The notes beneath the pieces were generated by a model that worked only from the letters and a program-made list of their open reading frames with translations, made no database searches and was not told where the DNA came from. Source: Bellilinea sp034411135 (lineage in GTDB: Bacteria > Chloroflexota > Anaerolineae > Anaerolineales > Anaerolineaceae). Taken from it: a stretch of 64,000 nt of DNA. Made by a program: the position numbers and the translations under genes. Where the stretch lies: the NCBI GenBank assembly GCA_034411135.1, contig DAOUMN010000051.1, positions 1-64,000 of the forward strand, given 5' to 3'. Every line of letters begins with the position of its first letter. The stretch's first letter is position 1. Positions 15,310-22,900 of the stretch are shown one piece after another.

Positions 15310-16650
15310 TTATCCCTCGCTGGCAGGTTTTGGCCGCCGGGTGTAGACGTGAAACTGAGCATGTAGCCTGCCGGGCAATGCGCCTTTGATCATCATGTAG
15401 TCCGGCATGGAACGCGTTTCTTCAACTTTGCCTTGTTCGTGAAACCAGGAAATCAGCTGTCCTTCGCGATAGGGCAAATATACGGTGATCGGAAGGAAAT
15501 TTTCAAACAAGAGGTTTTCGATCTCGCGCAAGAGTTCCGGCAGCCCAACACCGGTACGGGCGGATATAGCAACGGATGATGAGAAAGCATTGAATTGACC
15601 GCGGATCGATTGTGCGTCCTCGAGCAGATCAATCTTGTTCAAGGCTGTGATGCCGGGAATATCTTCGCAGCCGATATCCACCAGGGTTTGTTCAACAGCT
15701 TTCCACTGCTCAAAAGCGTTTGGGTGAGTGACGTCAAGAACATGGACGAGTAAATCCGCCTCAGTTATTTCTTCTAATGTGGCGCGGAAAGCGGCAATCA
15801 ATTGCGTGGGCAGCTTTTGGATGAAACCCACCGTATCGGTGAACAGAACGGTGTGGCCAGCGGGGAGATCAACCCGGCGAGTGGTTGGGTCAAGAGTGGC
15901 GAAGAGCTGGTCGGCAACATAGACATCAGCGTTAGCGAGTTTGTTGAGCAGGGTAGACTTACCCGCGTTCGTATAGCCGACAAGGGCAACGATTGGAATA
16001 TTCGAGCGGCGACGCTGTTCGCGGTACCGCTGGCGGTGGGCGCGGACTTTTTCCAATTCGCTTTTCAAGTGGGCAATCCGGCGGTGGATTTCGCGCCGGT
16101 CGACTTCCAGTTGGGTTTCACCAGGTCCGCGCAAACCAACCCCACCACTGGAACCGGTGCGTCCGCCGCCACCGCCTGCCTGGCGTGCGAGGTGAGTCCA
16201 GGCGCGGGTCAGGCGGGGGAGGCGGTATTCGTAATACGCCAGTTCGACCTGCAAAATGCCTTCGCGGGTATTGGCATGGCGGGCGAAGATATCCAAAATC
16301 AACGCGGTGCGGTCAATTACGCGCACTTTATCGCCAAAGCGCTCTTCCAGTTCACGTTGATGGCGGGGCGATAATTCGGTATCGAAGATGACCAGGTCGG
16401 CCTGGGTTTCTTCAACCAGGATTTTGATTTCTTCAACCTTCCCGGAGCCAACAAAGGTGTCCGGGTAGGGTTTTTCCAGTTTCTGGCTGGTTTCACCAAT
16501 AATATCCACTTCGGCAGTATCGGCGAGCAATGCCAGTTCTGCCAGGGAATCCTCCATGGGTAAAAACCCTGGTTCGCCGGCCAATTGAATACCAACCAGC
16601 AGCGCGCGTTCGCGTGGCAGCTGGGTGGGTTCAGGGATTCGTTTTGACAT
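15310..16650 (-). CDS. hflX: Ribosome-associated GTPase HflX
   Basis: A 446-residue GTPase that splits stalled or stress-arrested 70S ribosomes. The N-terminal HflX domain (about 1-190) contains TFVGSGKVEEI and VRVIDRTALILDIFARHANTREG. A Gly-rich loop RQAGGGGGRTGSSGGVGLRGPG follows and a coiled-coil then leads into the G domain: G1 GYTNAGKSTLLN, G3 DTVGFI, G4 NKID. It sits in the minus-strand operon between the aminotransferase gene (21-base gap) and the 68-residue membrane protein. Confidence 0.95.
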   Translation of the reverse strand: MSKRIPEPTQLPRERALLVGIQLAGEPGFLPMEDSLAELALLADTAEVDIIGETSQKLEKPYPDTFVGSGKVEEIKILVEETQADLVIFDTELSPRHQRELEERFGDKVRVIDRTALILDIFARHANTREGILQVELAYYEYRLPRLTRAWTHLARQAGGGGGRTGSSGGVGLRGPGETQLEVDRREIHRRIAHLKSELEKVRAHRQRYREQRRRSNIPIVALVGYTNAGKSTLLNKLANADVYVADQLFATLDPTTRRVDLPAGHTVLFTDTVGFIQKLPTQLIAAFRATLEEITEADLLVHVLDVTHPNAFEQWKAVEQTLVDIGCEDIPGITALNKIDLLEDAQSIRGQFNAFSSSVAISARTGVGLPELLREIENLLFENFLPITVYLPYREGQLISWFHEQGKVEETRSMPDYMMIKGALPGRLHAQFHVYTRRPKPASEG

Positions 16651-16671
16651 GTTTTTTATTCACCCAAGCAA

Positions 16672-17859
16672 TTACTTCTTGACCCACGTCAGGATGCGCT
16701 GAATCGCTTCCTGCAGGCGGTTGGTGGCAGCGCCTAATGAAATTCGTATGTACCCTTCGCCGAATTTACCATATACCACACCCGGTGTAATGCTGACACC
16801 AGTTTCTTCCAGCAGCTGGTTGCAAAAAGTGGTGCTGTCTGTGTACCCTTGAGGTAAATGCGCCCAAATGTAAATCGCCGCTGGGGGTGTTTCGGCGATG
16901 AAGCCGGCTTGCCTTAACCCACTCAATGCGATGTCGCGGCGGTGCTGGTAAATTTGGTTGCGTTCCTCGATCCAGGATTGATCACCAGTGAGCGCAGCAA
17001 TGCCTGCCTGTAAGACCGCTTCAAAATGCGAGGAATCCATTTGGCTTTTGTAGGTATGTAAATAGCGGATTACTTCTGCGTTCCCAACTGCCATGCCCAG
17101 CCGCCAACCAGCCATATTGTAGGTTTTGGAAAGCGAGTTGAATTCAATCGCAACTTCTTTTGCGCCCGGTACTTGCAGAATACTGGGAGCTTTGTAGCCA
17201 TCGAAACACACATCGGCGTATGGAGCATCGTGCGCAACAAGGATTTGATGTTTGCGGGCAAATGCAACGACTTTTTCGAAGAATGAAATTGGTGCAATAG
17301 CACCGGTTGGATTGTTAGGGTAGTTCAGCCATAACAGGCGCGACCTTTCCAGGATCCACTCTGGTATGCTGTCTAAATCTGGCAGAAAGTGATTTTCGCT
17401 CAGCAATGGTAGAGGGTAGATTTCTGCCCCGGCGATGATGCCGCTCGCCTGGTAGACCGGGTAACCAGGATTTGGAACCAAAACGATATCGCCGGGATTG
17501 ACACACACCTGGCTCAGGTTGAACAATCCTTCCTTTGATCCGAGCAGGGCAACCGCCTCTTTCTGCGGGTCCAACTCCACCTGGAAGCGGGAAGCGTAGT
17601 AGTCCGAGATGGCACGGCGGAAGGCAAGCGTGCCACCATTGGGAGTATAGCCATGTACATCCGGGCGGCGGGCAGCAGCGGTAAGACAATCGATGATGAA
17701 ATCCGCCGGGGGCAGGTCGGGTGATCCCATGTCGATGCGAATCACGTCTACGCCACTGGCTTTCAGTTCGGCGATTTTTTGGTTCAAACTGGCAAAAAAA
17801 TAGGGCTTAAACGAGGCAATACGATCCGAAGGGCGGGTAATTGATTTATTGGGATTCAT
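16672..17859 (-). CDS. Class I/II PLP-dependent aminotransferase (DapL-like)
   Basis: A 395-residue fold-type I aminotransferase. The PLP lysine is in EFNSLSKTYNMAGWRLGMA. Other conserved features are the N of NYPNNPTGA, the D/Y of VAHDAPYADVCFDG and the C-terminal Arg in YIRISLG. The N-terminal VIRIDMGSPDLPPADFIIDCL and HGYTPNGGTLAFRRAI are close to the LL-diaminopimelate aminotransferase/alanine aminotransferase branch. A role in lysine or cell-wall precursor synthesis is possible but not proven. Its ATG overlaps the stop of the kinase gene by four bases (ATGA). Confidence 0.88.
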   Translation of the reverse strand: MNPNKSITRPSDRIASFKPYFFASLNQKIAELKASGVDVIRIDMGSPDLPPADFIIDCLTAAARRPDVHGYTPNGGTLAFRRAISDYYASRFQVELDPQKEAVALLGSKEGLFNLSQVCVNPGDIVLVPNPGYPVYQASGIIAGAEIYPLPLLSENHFLPDLDSIPEWILERSRLLWLNYPNNPTGAIAPISFFEKVVAFARKHQILVAHDAPYADVCFDGYKAPSILQVPGAKEVAIEFNSLSKTYNMAGWRLGMAVGNAEVIRYLHTYKSQMDSSHFEAVLQAGIAALTGDQSWIEERNQIYQHRRDIALSGLRQAGFIAETPPAAIYIWAHLPQGYTDSTTFCNQLLEETGVSITPGVVYGKFGEGYIRISLGAATNRLQEAIQRILTWVKK

Positions 17860-19100
17860 ATCTCAGCTTTTGAGGGTGGATTGAGAAGCGAGGCGAACAA
17901 TCGGGCGGTTTTAGCATCCGGTGGTTCCTGGTGAAGTGGTACGAGTATGTGAAAAGTCGAACCGGGGCAGGCTTTCTCATCATAGCCATTGGATTCTACC
18001 CAGATTGCACCGCCATGCGCTTCGATGATACCTTTGGCAATGTGTAAACCCAGTCCGGGTCCACCGCCTTTGAATTTGGTTTTACCGCTGGAGTGCAGGG
18101 AAACATTACCCAGTCGAGAGAATTTCTCAAAGATAATCAGCAGGTCTTGCTGGTCGATCCCGATCCCTTCGTCGCTGATTGACACTTCGATGAAACCGGG
18201 CAATGTGCGTCCATCGATGCGAATTGTGCCGCCGTCTGGTGTGAACTTGATTGCGTTGACCAACACGTTGCGAAAGACTTGCAGCAATCGTTCCGGGTCA
18301 CCGAAAGTCATTTCGTTTGCGCCAGGAAAATCGCGCAACTCGATAGTTTGACGGCGTTCTGACAGGGCAGGCTTTAACTCCCCTTGCAGCAGATGCAATA
18401 GGCGGTTAATCCACACAGGCTGTAAATTCAAACTCAGTAGACGATTGTCTATCAGGGATACATCGATCATGTCATCAATGATTGCGCGCAGTCGTTGGGC
18501 GCCATTGGTGATACCATCCACCATAGCCAGGGCGGATACGGCTCCATTGGGATGTTCGAGCATTTCACGCAGCATAGCAGTGTAACCCTCAACCAGGGTA
18601 AGCGGGGTTTTCAACTCGTGGGCTGCCACAGCAATAAAATCGGATTTGCTTTTGTCCAGCTTCTCCAGGTTTTGGCGAGTCTGTTCCAGCTGGGTGTTGA
18701 GATGACTAACCTTGGCTTCCATTTCAAACTGAGCGCTTTTGTCCAAAGCGTAGGAAAATACCGGCATTAATGCCACAATAAGCGCCAACGCCTGGGATTC
18801 ATCCAAAACCTCGCGGCAAACTTCAATGGAGATTTGCTGTAAAGTGGCCATAAATTTAAGCAGATTGGAACTGCTGCCTTCCAGATCGGTCAGGGTCAAT
18901 GCCAACGACCATTCGTTCAGGATGGGATCCAGCCAGGCTGGATCGCCACTTTCGATCGATTCTTCGAGGCGGGTGAAAAATTGCTCAACCTGTACACGCA
19001 GATCTTCACGAACGCCAGCGCCGCGCGCCAGGGACTGTACCACCCGGTTAATCCAGAAAGGTCGAATCGTATTGAGAATACCCAGTTCGTTCATTGGCAT
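17856..19100 (-). CDS. Soluble sensor histidine kinase
   Basis: A 414-residue kinase without membrane segments. The N-terminal helical domain (about 1-120) looks like an RsbR/RsbRD-type sensory domain (weak inference). A short coiled-coil (about 125-155) follows. The HisKA box is AVAAHELKTPLTLVEGY with phospho-acceptor H161. The HATPase_c domain is complete, with NALIKFT-type N box (NAIKFTPDG), DEGIGID and GPGLGLHIAKGI. No response regulator is adjacent; the neighbours are a peptidase, an aminotransferase and hflX. Input signal and partner are unknown. The start ATG (MPMNELG) has no clear ribosome binding site, so the Met two codons in is also possible. Confidence 0.88.
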   Translation of the reverse strand: MPMNELGILNTIRPFWINRVVQSLARGAGVREDLRVQVEQFFTRLEESIESGDPAWLDPILNEWSLALTLTDLEGSSSNLLKFMATLQQISIEVCREVLDESQALALIVALMPVFSYALDKSAQFEMEAKVSHLNTQLEQTRQNLEKLDKSKSDFIAVAAHELKTPLTLVEGYTAMLREMLEHPNGAVSALAMVDGITNGAQRLRAIIDDMIDVSLIDNRLLSLNLQPVWINRLLHLLQGELKPALSERRQTIELRDFPGANEMTFGDPERLLQVFRNVLVNAIKFTPDGGTIRIDGRTLPGFIEVSISDEGIGIDQQDLLIIFEKFSRLGNVSLHSSGKTKFKGGGPGLGLHIAKGIIEAHGGAIWVESNGYDEKACPGSTFHILVPLHQEPPDAKTARLFASLLNPPSKAEI

Positions 19101-19135
19101 TAAGTGTATGCTACTTCTGCAATTTTAACCAAGTG

Positions 19136-20035
19136 TTATTCGTACCCTGTTAACCAGTGATGAAGTGTATCCCCAACGATCTTCAGGCTTTGTGCGGATA
19201 TCTTATCGATGGTGTCCTGCTGGGTATGCCAGTAGGGATAATCGAAATCAATGATATCGATGGCTGCAATCCCTTTTTCGGTGAACGGGATATGATCATC
19301 GAGAATGGTGTACTTGAATTCTGGGATGAACGAATCTGCATAGCCTAATTGGGCTGCAAGCTGCCAGATATCCTGCATTAGAGCCGAGTTCGAATTGCGC
19401 TCGTAGTAAATGTTTAAGTTGGCATCACCGATCATATCCACCACAATGACCGCTTCTGGTTGATCTATGCGCTCATTGACGAAGGCTCGTGAGCCTAAAA
19501 TCCAGTCCCAGCCGGGGATACCGCCCTGGTCTTCGGCGTCGAAAAATACCAGCCAAAGATCGAGGGGTAGATCGGTGGGTAAACTACGCGCAAGGTCGAG
19601 GAGGACTGCCACGCCGGACGCTCCATCATTTGCTCCCGGCACTGGCAGGGTGTGTTGGTTCGGATTGGGGTCGTGGTCGCTGATTTGGCGAGTATCGTAG
19701 TGAGCAGCCAGAATAACCTGTTTCCCGCCATTATTCCGCCGGGCGATGATATTTTGAATAGGATGTCCCAACATTTCGGTTTGGTGGATTTCGGCGTCCC
19801 ATCCGGCAGTGATCACTTGCTCTTGGATGTACTGAATGGTTTTTTGATGCGCCTCGCTGCCCGGCGTACGCGCACCAAAACTCATCTGAATGACCACATC
19901 CTGGAATGCGCGATCAGCATCGAAACGCTTTTCTTGGGTAGTGGGTAAATTACCGGTCAGGATTATTCCAATGCCTGAAACAAGAAGAAGCAGGAAAAGC
20001 AGAAGCAACAAGCGTTTAAGTCGAAAATGGATCAT
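19136..20035 (-). CDS. Secreted/membrane-anchored M28-family metallopeptidase (or glutaminyl cyclase-like)
   Basis: A 299-residue protein with an N-terminal signal anchor (Arg/Lys then LLLLLFLLLLVSGIGIIL). The M28 zinc-site motifs are in order: LAAHYDTR (His), NDGASGVAVLLDLAR (Asp), FFDAEDQGG (Glu-Asp), VIVVDMIGDAN (Asp) and PYWHTQQDT (His). This arrangement, and GxxxxD in the middle, fits M28 aminopeptidases and the related glutaminyl-peptide cyclases; sequence alone does not separate them. It acts outside the cytoplasmic membrane. The start overlaps the trmFO stop by four bases. Confidence 0.85.
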   Translation of the reverse strand: MIHFRLKRLLLLLFLLLLVSGIGIILTGNLPTTQEKRFDADRAFQDVVIQMSFGARTPGSEAHQKTIQYIQEQVITAGWDAEIHQTEMLGHPIQNIIARRNNGGKQVILAAHYDTRQISDHDPNPNQHTLPVPGANDGASGVAVLLDLARSLPTDLPLDLWLVFFDAEDQGGIPGWDWILGSRAFVNERIDQPEAVIVVDMIGDANLNIYYERNSNSALMQDIWQLAAQLGYADSFIPEFKYTILDDHIPFTEKGIAAIDIIDFDYPYWHTQQDTIDKISAQSLKIVGDTLHHWLTGYE

Positions 20036-21393
20036 AACGGTGCTACCTGCAATGAAATAAATCTTTCCAGATCACGCAGCGATCGCTCGGCGTAAGCATA
20101 GGCGCGGGCACGTTTTCCTTTATATTTTCCCGTAAGTTCTGGCAGGATGCCAAAGTTGGCTTTCATTGGCTGAAAATCTTTCATCGAAGCATGGGTGATA
20201 TAGTGACACAGTGCGCCCAACAGAGTGGTGACTGGCAGCACGAGCGGTTCTTGTCCAGCAGCAAGCCGGGCGGCATTCAAGCCGGCGAGCAAACCGGTAG
20301 CGATGTTTCCCATGTATCCTTCCACGCCAGTGATTTGACCGGCAAAGAACAGGTTGGCTCGCTGACGGGACTGAAGCGAAGGAAGCAAAATGAGCGGCGA
20401 TGCGATGAACGTATTGCGATGCATTTGACCGTAACGGAAAAACTCGACATTTTCAAGCCCAGGGATCATGCGAAATACCCGGCGCTGCTCCGGGTAGGTC
20501 AGGTTGGTCTGAAAGCCAACCATATTGTAGAGTGTGGCTGCCAGATTGTCCTGACGCAGTTGCACAACTGCAAAGGGGCGCCGTCCGGTGCGTGGATCGC
20601 GCAAGCCAACCGGACGCATGGGACCATAAGCCAGGGCAAGGTCGCCGCGCTGGGCGAGAATCTCGACCGGAAGACAGCCCTCAAAGAACTGGTCAATCCC
20701 GGCTCGTACGCCAGACTCAATGTCCAGTTCAAATTCGCGCAGAGGAATTCGCTCAGCAGTTTTCAAAGCTTCGACCAGCAAAAAATACTCATCTCGATTT
20801 AATGGGCAGTTGATGTAGTCGCCCACATTATCGTCGCCAACGCCGTACCGCGAAGCGGTAAAGGCAATCGAAAAATCGATCGTTTCGCGATTGATAATTG
20901 GAGCAATTGCATCGTAGAAAAACAAACGCTCCTGACCACTAAAGGTTTGAATCGCTGCAGTTAGACCAGGGGATGTGAGTGGTCCGGAAGCAATAATGGT
21001 GATCCCGTCTGGAATTTTGGTCACCTCTTCGCGGATCAGGTGAATTTGGGGGTGCCCGGAGAGTTTTGAGGTGACCCGGCGGGAGAATTCATCCCGGTCG
21101 ACTGCCAGGGCGCCACCAGCTGGAACGCTAACTGCTTCTGCGCACTCGACCAACAGCGAACCCAGGCGGCGCAGTTCGGCTTTTAACAACCCGGATGCGC
21201 GGTCGGTCAAATTCGAACCGAGGGAATTGGAACAGACCAGCTCAGCCAGACCATCGCTGATATGCGCACCGGTTTGCCGTTTGGGACGCATTTCATACAG
21301 CACAACCTCGCATCCCGCGTTTGCTGCCTGCCAGGCGGCTTCACTGCCGGCTAAACCGCCTCCAATGATGGATATTTGTGGAATACTGGTCAA
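20032..21393 (-). CDS. trmFO: tRNA (uracil-54-C5) methyltransferase TrmFO, folate/FAD dependent
   Basis: A 453-residue flavoprotein that makes ribothymidine 54 in tRNA using methylenetetrahydrofolate. The N-terminal FAD motif is ISIIGGGLAGSEAAWQAA. Family segments RPKRQTGAHISDGLAELVCSNSLGS, YGPMRPVGLRDPRTG and GQITGVEGYMGNIATGLLAGLNAAR are all present. The start must be the TTG at 21393, because the Gly-rich loop begins nine codons later and no ATG is in frame. A TGGTAGAAT extended -10 lies 10-18 bases upstream. It heads the operon that runs to the 68-residue membrane protein and is divergent from rpoN. Confidence 0.95.
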   Translation of the reverse strand: MTSIPQISIIGGGLAGSEAAWQAANAGCEVVLYEMRPKRQTGAHISDGLAELVCSNSLGSNLTDRASGLLKAELRRLGSLLVECAEAVSVPAGGALAVDRDEFSRRVTSKLSGHPQIHLIREEVTKIPDGITIIASGPLTSPGLTAAIQTFSGQERLFFYDAIAPIINRETIDFSIAFTASRYGVGDDNVGDYINCPLNRDEYFLLVEALKTAERIPLREFELDIESGVRAGIDQFFEGCLPVEILAQRGDLALAYGPMRPVGLRDPRTGRRPFAVVQLRQDNLAATLYNMVGFQTNLTYPEQRRVFRMIPGLENVEFFRYGQMHRNTFIASPLILLPSLQSRQRANLFFAGQITGVEGYMGNIATGLLAGLNAARLAAGQEPLVLPVTTLLGALCHYITHASMKDFQPMKANFGILPELTGKYKGKRARAYAYAERSLRDLERFISLQVAPL

Positions 21394-21431
21394 CTTGCCA
21401 AAATTCTACCACGTATCCGGTAAAATTCGCC

Positions 21432-21447
21432 TGGCATAAAACTTGCA
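21432..21447 (+). promoter_or_regulatory. Sigma-54 (-24/-12) promoter of rpoN
   Basis: TGGCAT-N5-TTGCA: the invariant GG (21433-21434) and GC (21445-21446) are exactly 10 bases apart, as RpoN requires. The start of transcription should be about 21458, 38 bases ahead of the rpoN ATG. This implies that sigma-54 drives its own gene. Confidence 0.8.
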
Positions 21448-21471
21448 CCTTGCGGAGATGGACGCTATACT
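21443..21471 (+). promoter_or_regulatory. Possible overlapping sigma-70 promoter of rpoN
   Basis: TTGCAC (21443-21448), 17-bp spacer, TATACT (21466-21471). Its -35 element is the same DNA as the -12 element of the sigma-54 promoter, so the two holoenzymes would compete. It could supply the basal sigma-54 needed to start the loop. Confidence 0.45.
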
Positions 21472-21495
21472 TCATTACATAGATAGGGGTCGGTC

Positions 21496-22896
21496 ATGTT
21501 TCAAATCCAAAGTCCCTCCATCCGAACAGTTACCACCGCGCATCTTGCCCAGACGATGACCCTGCTCAATCAGACGGTCGGTGAGTTGTATCAGCAAATC
21601 CAACAGGAGCTGACCAATCCGGCGTTGGAACTGGTGGAAGAGCGGCGTTGCCCGAACTGCCACCGGCCGTTGGCGGGACAAGGCGAGTGCCCGGTGTGCA
21701 GCCGCCCAAACAGTATGGCTGCCGAAGAACCGGTGGTATTTGTTTCGCCCCGCGAGGATTTTTATAGCGGATCCAGCAGCGGTTCGGAAATGATTCCTGA
21801 GGAACCGGTTTCACCGATTATGGAAGAATTGCCGGTTTTTGTTTTACGCCAAATCGCTGTTGAGTTGGAAGGTGAGGACCGAAAAATTGCCGCATTCATG
21901 CTTACCCACCTGGACGAGGATGGCTTCTCAACCATCAGCCCGGTTGAGGTGGCGCGCTATTTCCATGTGCCCATCTCCAGAGTCGAACGGATCAAGCAGA
22001 TGATTCAAAGGGCAGAGCCGGTGGGAGTAGGCTCGTCCGGACCACAGGAAGCATTGCTGGTTCAATTGGAACTACTGGCTGAGGCGCATCCAGTCCCGCC
22101 GCTGGCGCGTGAAATCGTTGCCGAGGCGATGGATTTACTTACCCGCCGTCAGTATGCCGAAATTGCCCGCAAACTGTCGGTATCGATCAGCCGGGTCCAG
22201 GATACGGTTCGGTTTATCGGTGAGAATTTAAACCCTTTCCCGGCGCGGGCGCATTGGGGGGATGTTCGCCAGCCGTCCCCCAAAGCAGGCGAAGTATATT
22301 ACCACCCGGATATTCTGATCAGCTATCTGAATAATTCGGCGGACAATCCATTGATGGTTGAAATTATTCTGCCCATCCGCGGTTACCTGCGCATCAACCC
22401 GATGTTCCGCCAGGCTGCCCGGCTTGCCAGTGAGGAAAGCCGAGTCGGGATGAAGAGCGACCTGGAAAGGGCTGCCTTGTTCGTAAAATGCCTGCAGCAG
22501 CGCAACCACACCATGCAGCGGCTGATGCAGCGCGTGGTCAGTATTCAACGCGACTTTATTCTTCGTGGTGATCGTTATATTAAGCCATTAACCCGTGCTT
22601 CGCTGGCACAGGAATTGGAAGTGCACGAATCGACCATTTCGCGGGCAGTTTCCAATAAAACCGTGCAGCTGCCCAATAAAAAAATCATTCCTCTGGCAAA
22701 TTTCTTTGATCGTAGTTTGAATGTGCGAACCGCGCTGCGAGATATAATTTCTGGAGAGAAAAACCCATTAAGCGATTCCCAACTGGCGCGGATGCTTTCT
22801 CAGCAAGGTTATGAGGTTGCCCGGCGTACCGTTGCCAAGTACCGGGCAATGGAGGGGATTCTACCGGCGCATTTGAGACGAGTCAATCAGGTTTAA
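21496..22896 (+). CDS. rpoN: RNA polymerase sigma-54 factor RpoN with an extra CxxC-CxxC knuckle
   Basis: A 466-residue sigma-54. Region I is at the N-terminus: Gln/Leu-rich HLAQTMTLLNQTVGELYQQI followed by NPALEL. The core-binding region is about 110-300. The HTH is LTRASLAQELEVHESTISRAVSNK and the RpoN box is ARRTVAKYR near the C-terminus, which reads the -24 element. Between region I and the core-binding domain sits an unusual zinc-ribbon-like insert with C52, C55, C65 and C68 (CPNC and CPVC); typical RpoN has an acidic linker here. It is the first gene of a tight operon, with the kinase gene 4 bases behind it. The ATG follows GGGGTCGGTC. Confidence 0.95.
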   Translation: MFQIQSPSIRTVTTAHLAQTMTLLNQTVGELYQQIQQELTNPALELVEERRCPNCHRPLAGQGECPVCSRPNSMAAEEPVVFVSPREDFYSGSSSGSEMIPEEPVSPIMEELPVFVLRQIAVELEGEDRKIAAFMLTHLDEDGFSTISPVEVARYFHVPISRVERIKQMIQRAEPVGVGSSGPQEALLVQLELLAEAHPVPPLAREIVAEAMDLLTRRQYAEIARKLSVSISRVQDTVRFIGENLNPFPARAHWGDVRQPSPKAGEVYYHPDILISYLNNSADNPLMVEIILPIRGYLRINPMFRQAARLASEESRVGMKSDLERAALFVKCLQQRNHTMQRLMQRVVSIQRDFILRGDRYIKPLTRASLAQELEVHESTISRAVSNKTVQLPNKKIIPLANFFDRSLNVRTALRDIISGEKNPLSDSQLARMLSQQGYEVARRTVAKYRAMEGILPAHLRRVNQV

Positions 22897-22900
22897 TGAT

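Noticed and set aside
15802..16374. 190-codon open frame on the plus strand opposite hflX
   Set aside because: It is antisense to a fully conserved GTPase gene, has no ribosome binding site and encodes no recognisable motif; a shadow of GC-rich codon use.
20191..20802. 203-codon plus-strand frame opposite trmFO
   Set aside because: Lies wholly inside the conserved trmFO coding region, and its product has no family features.
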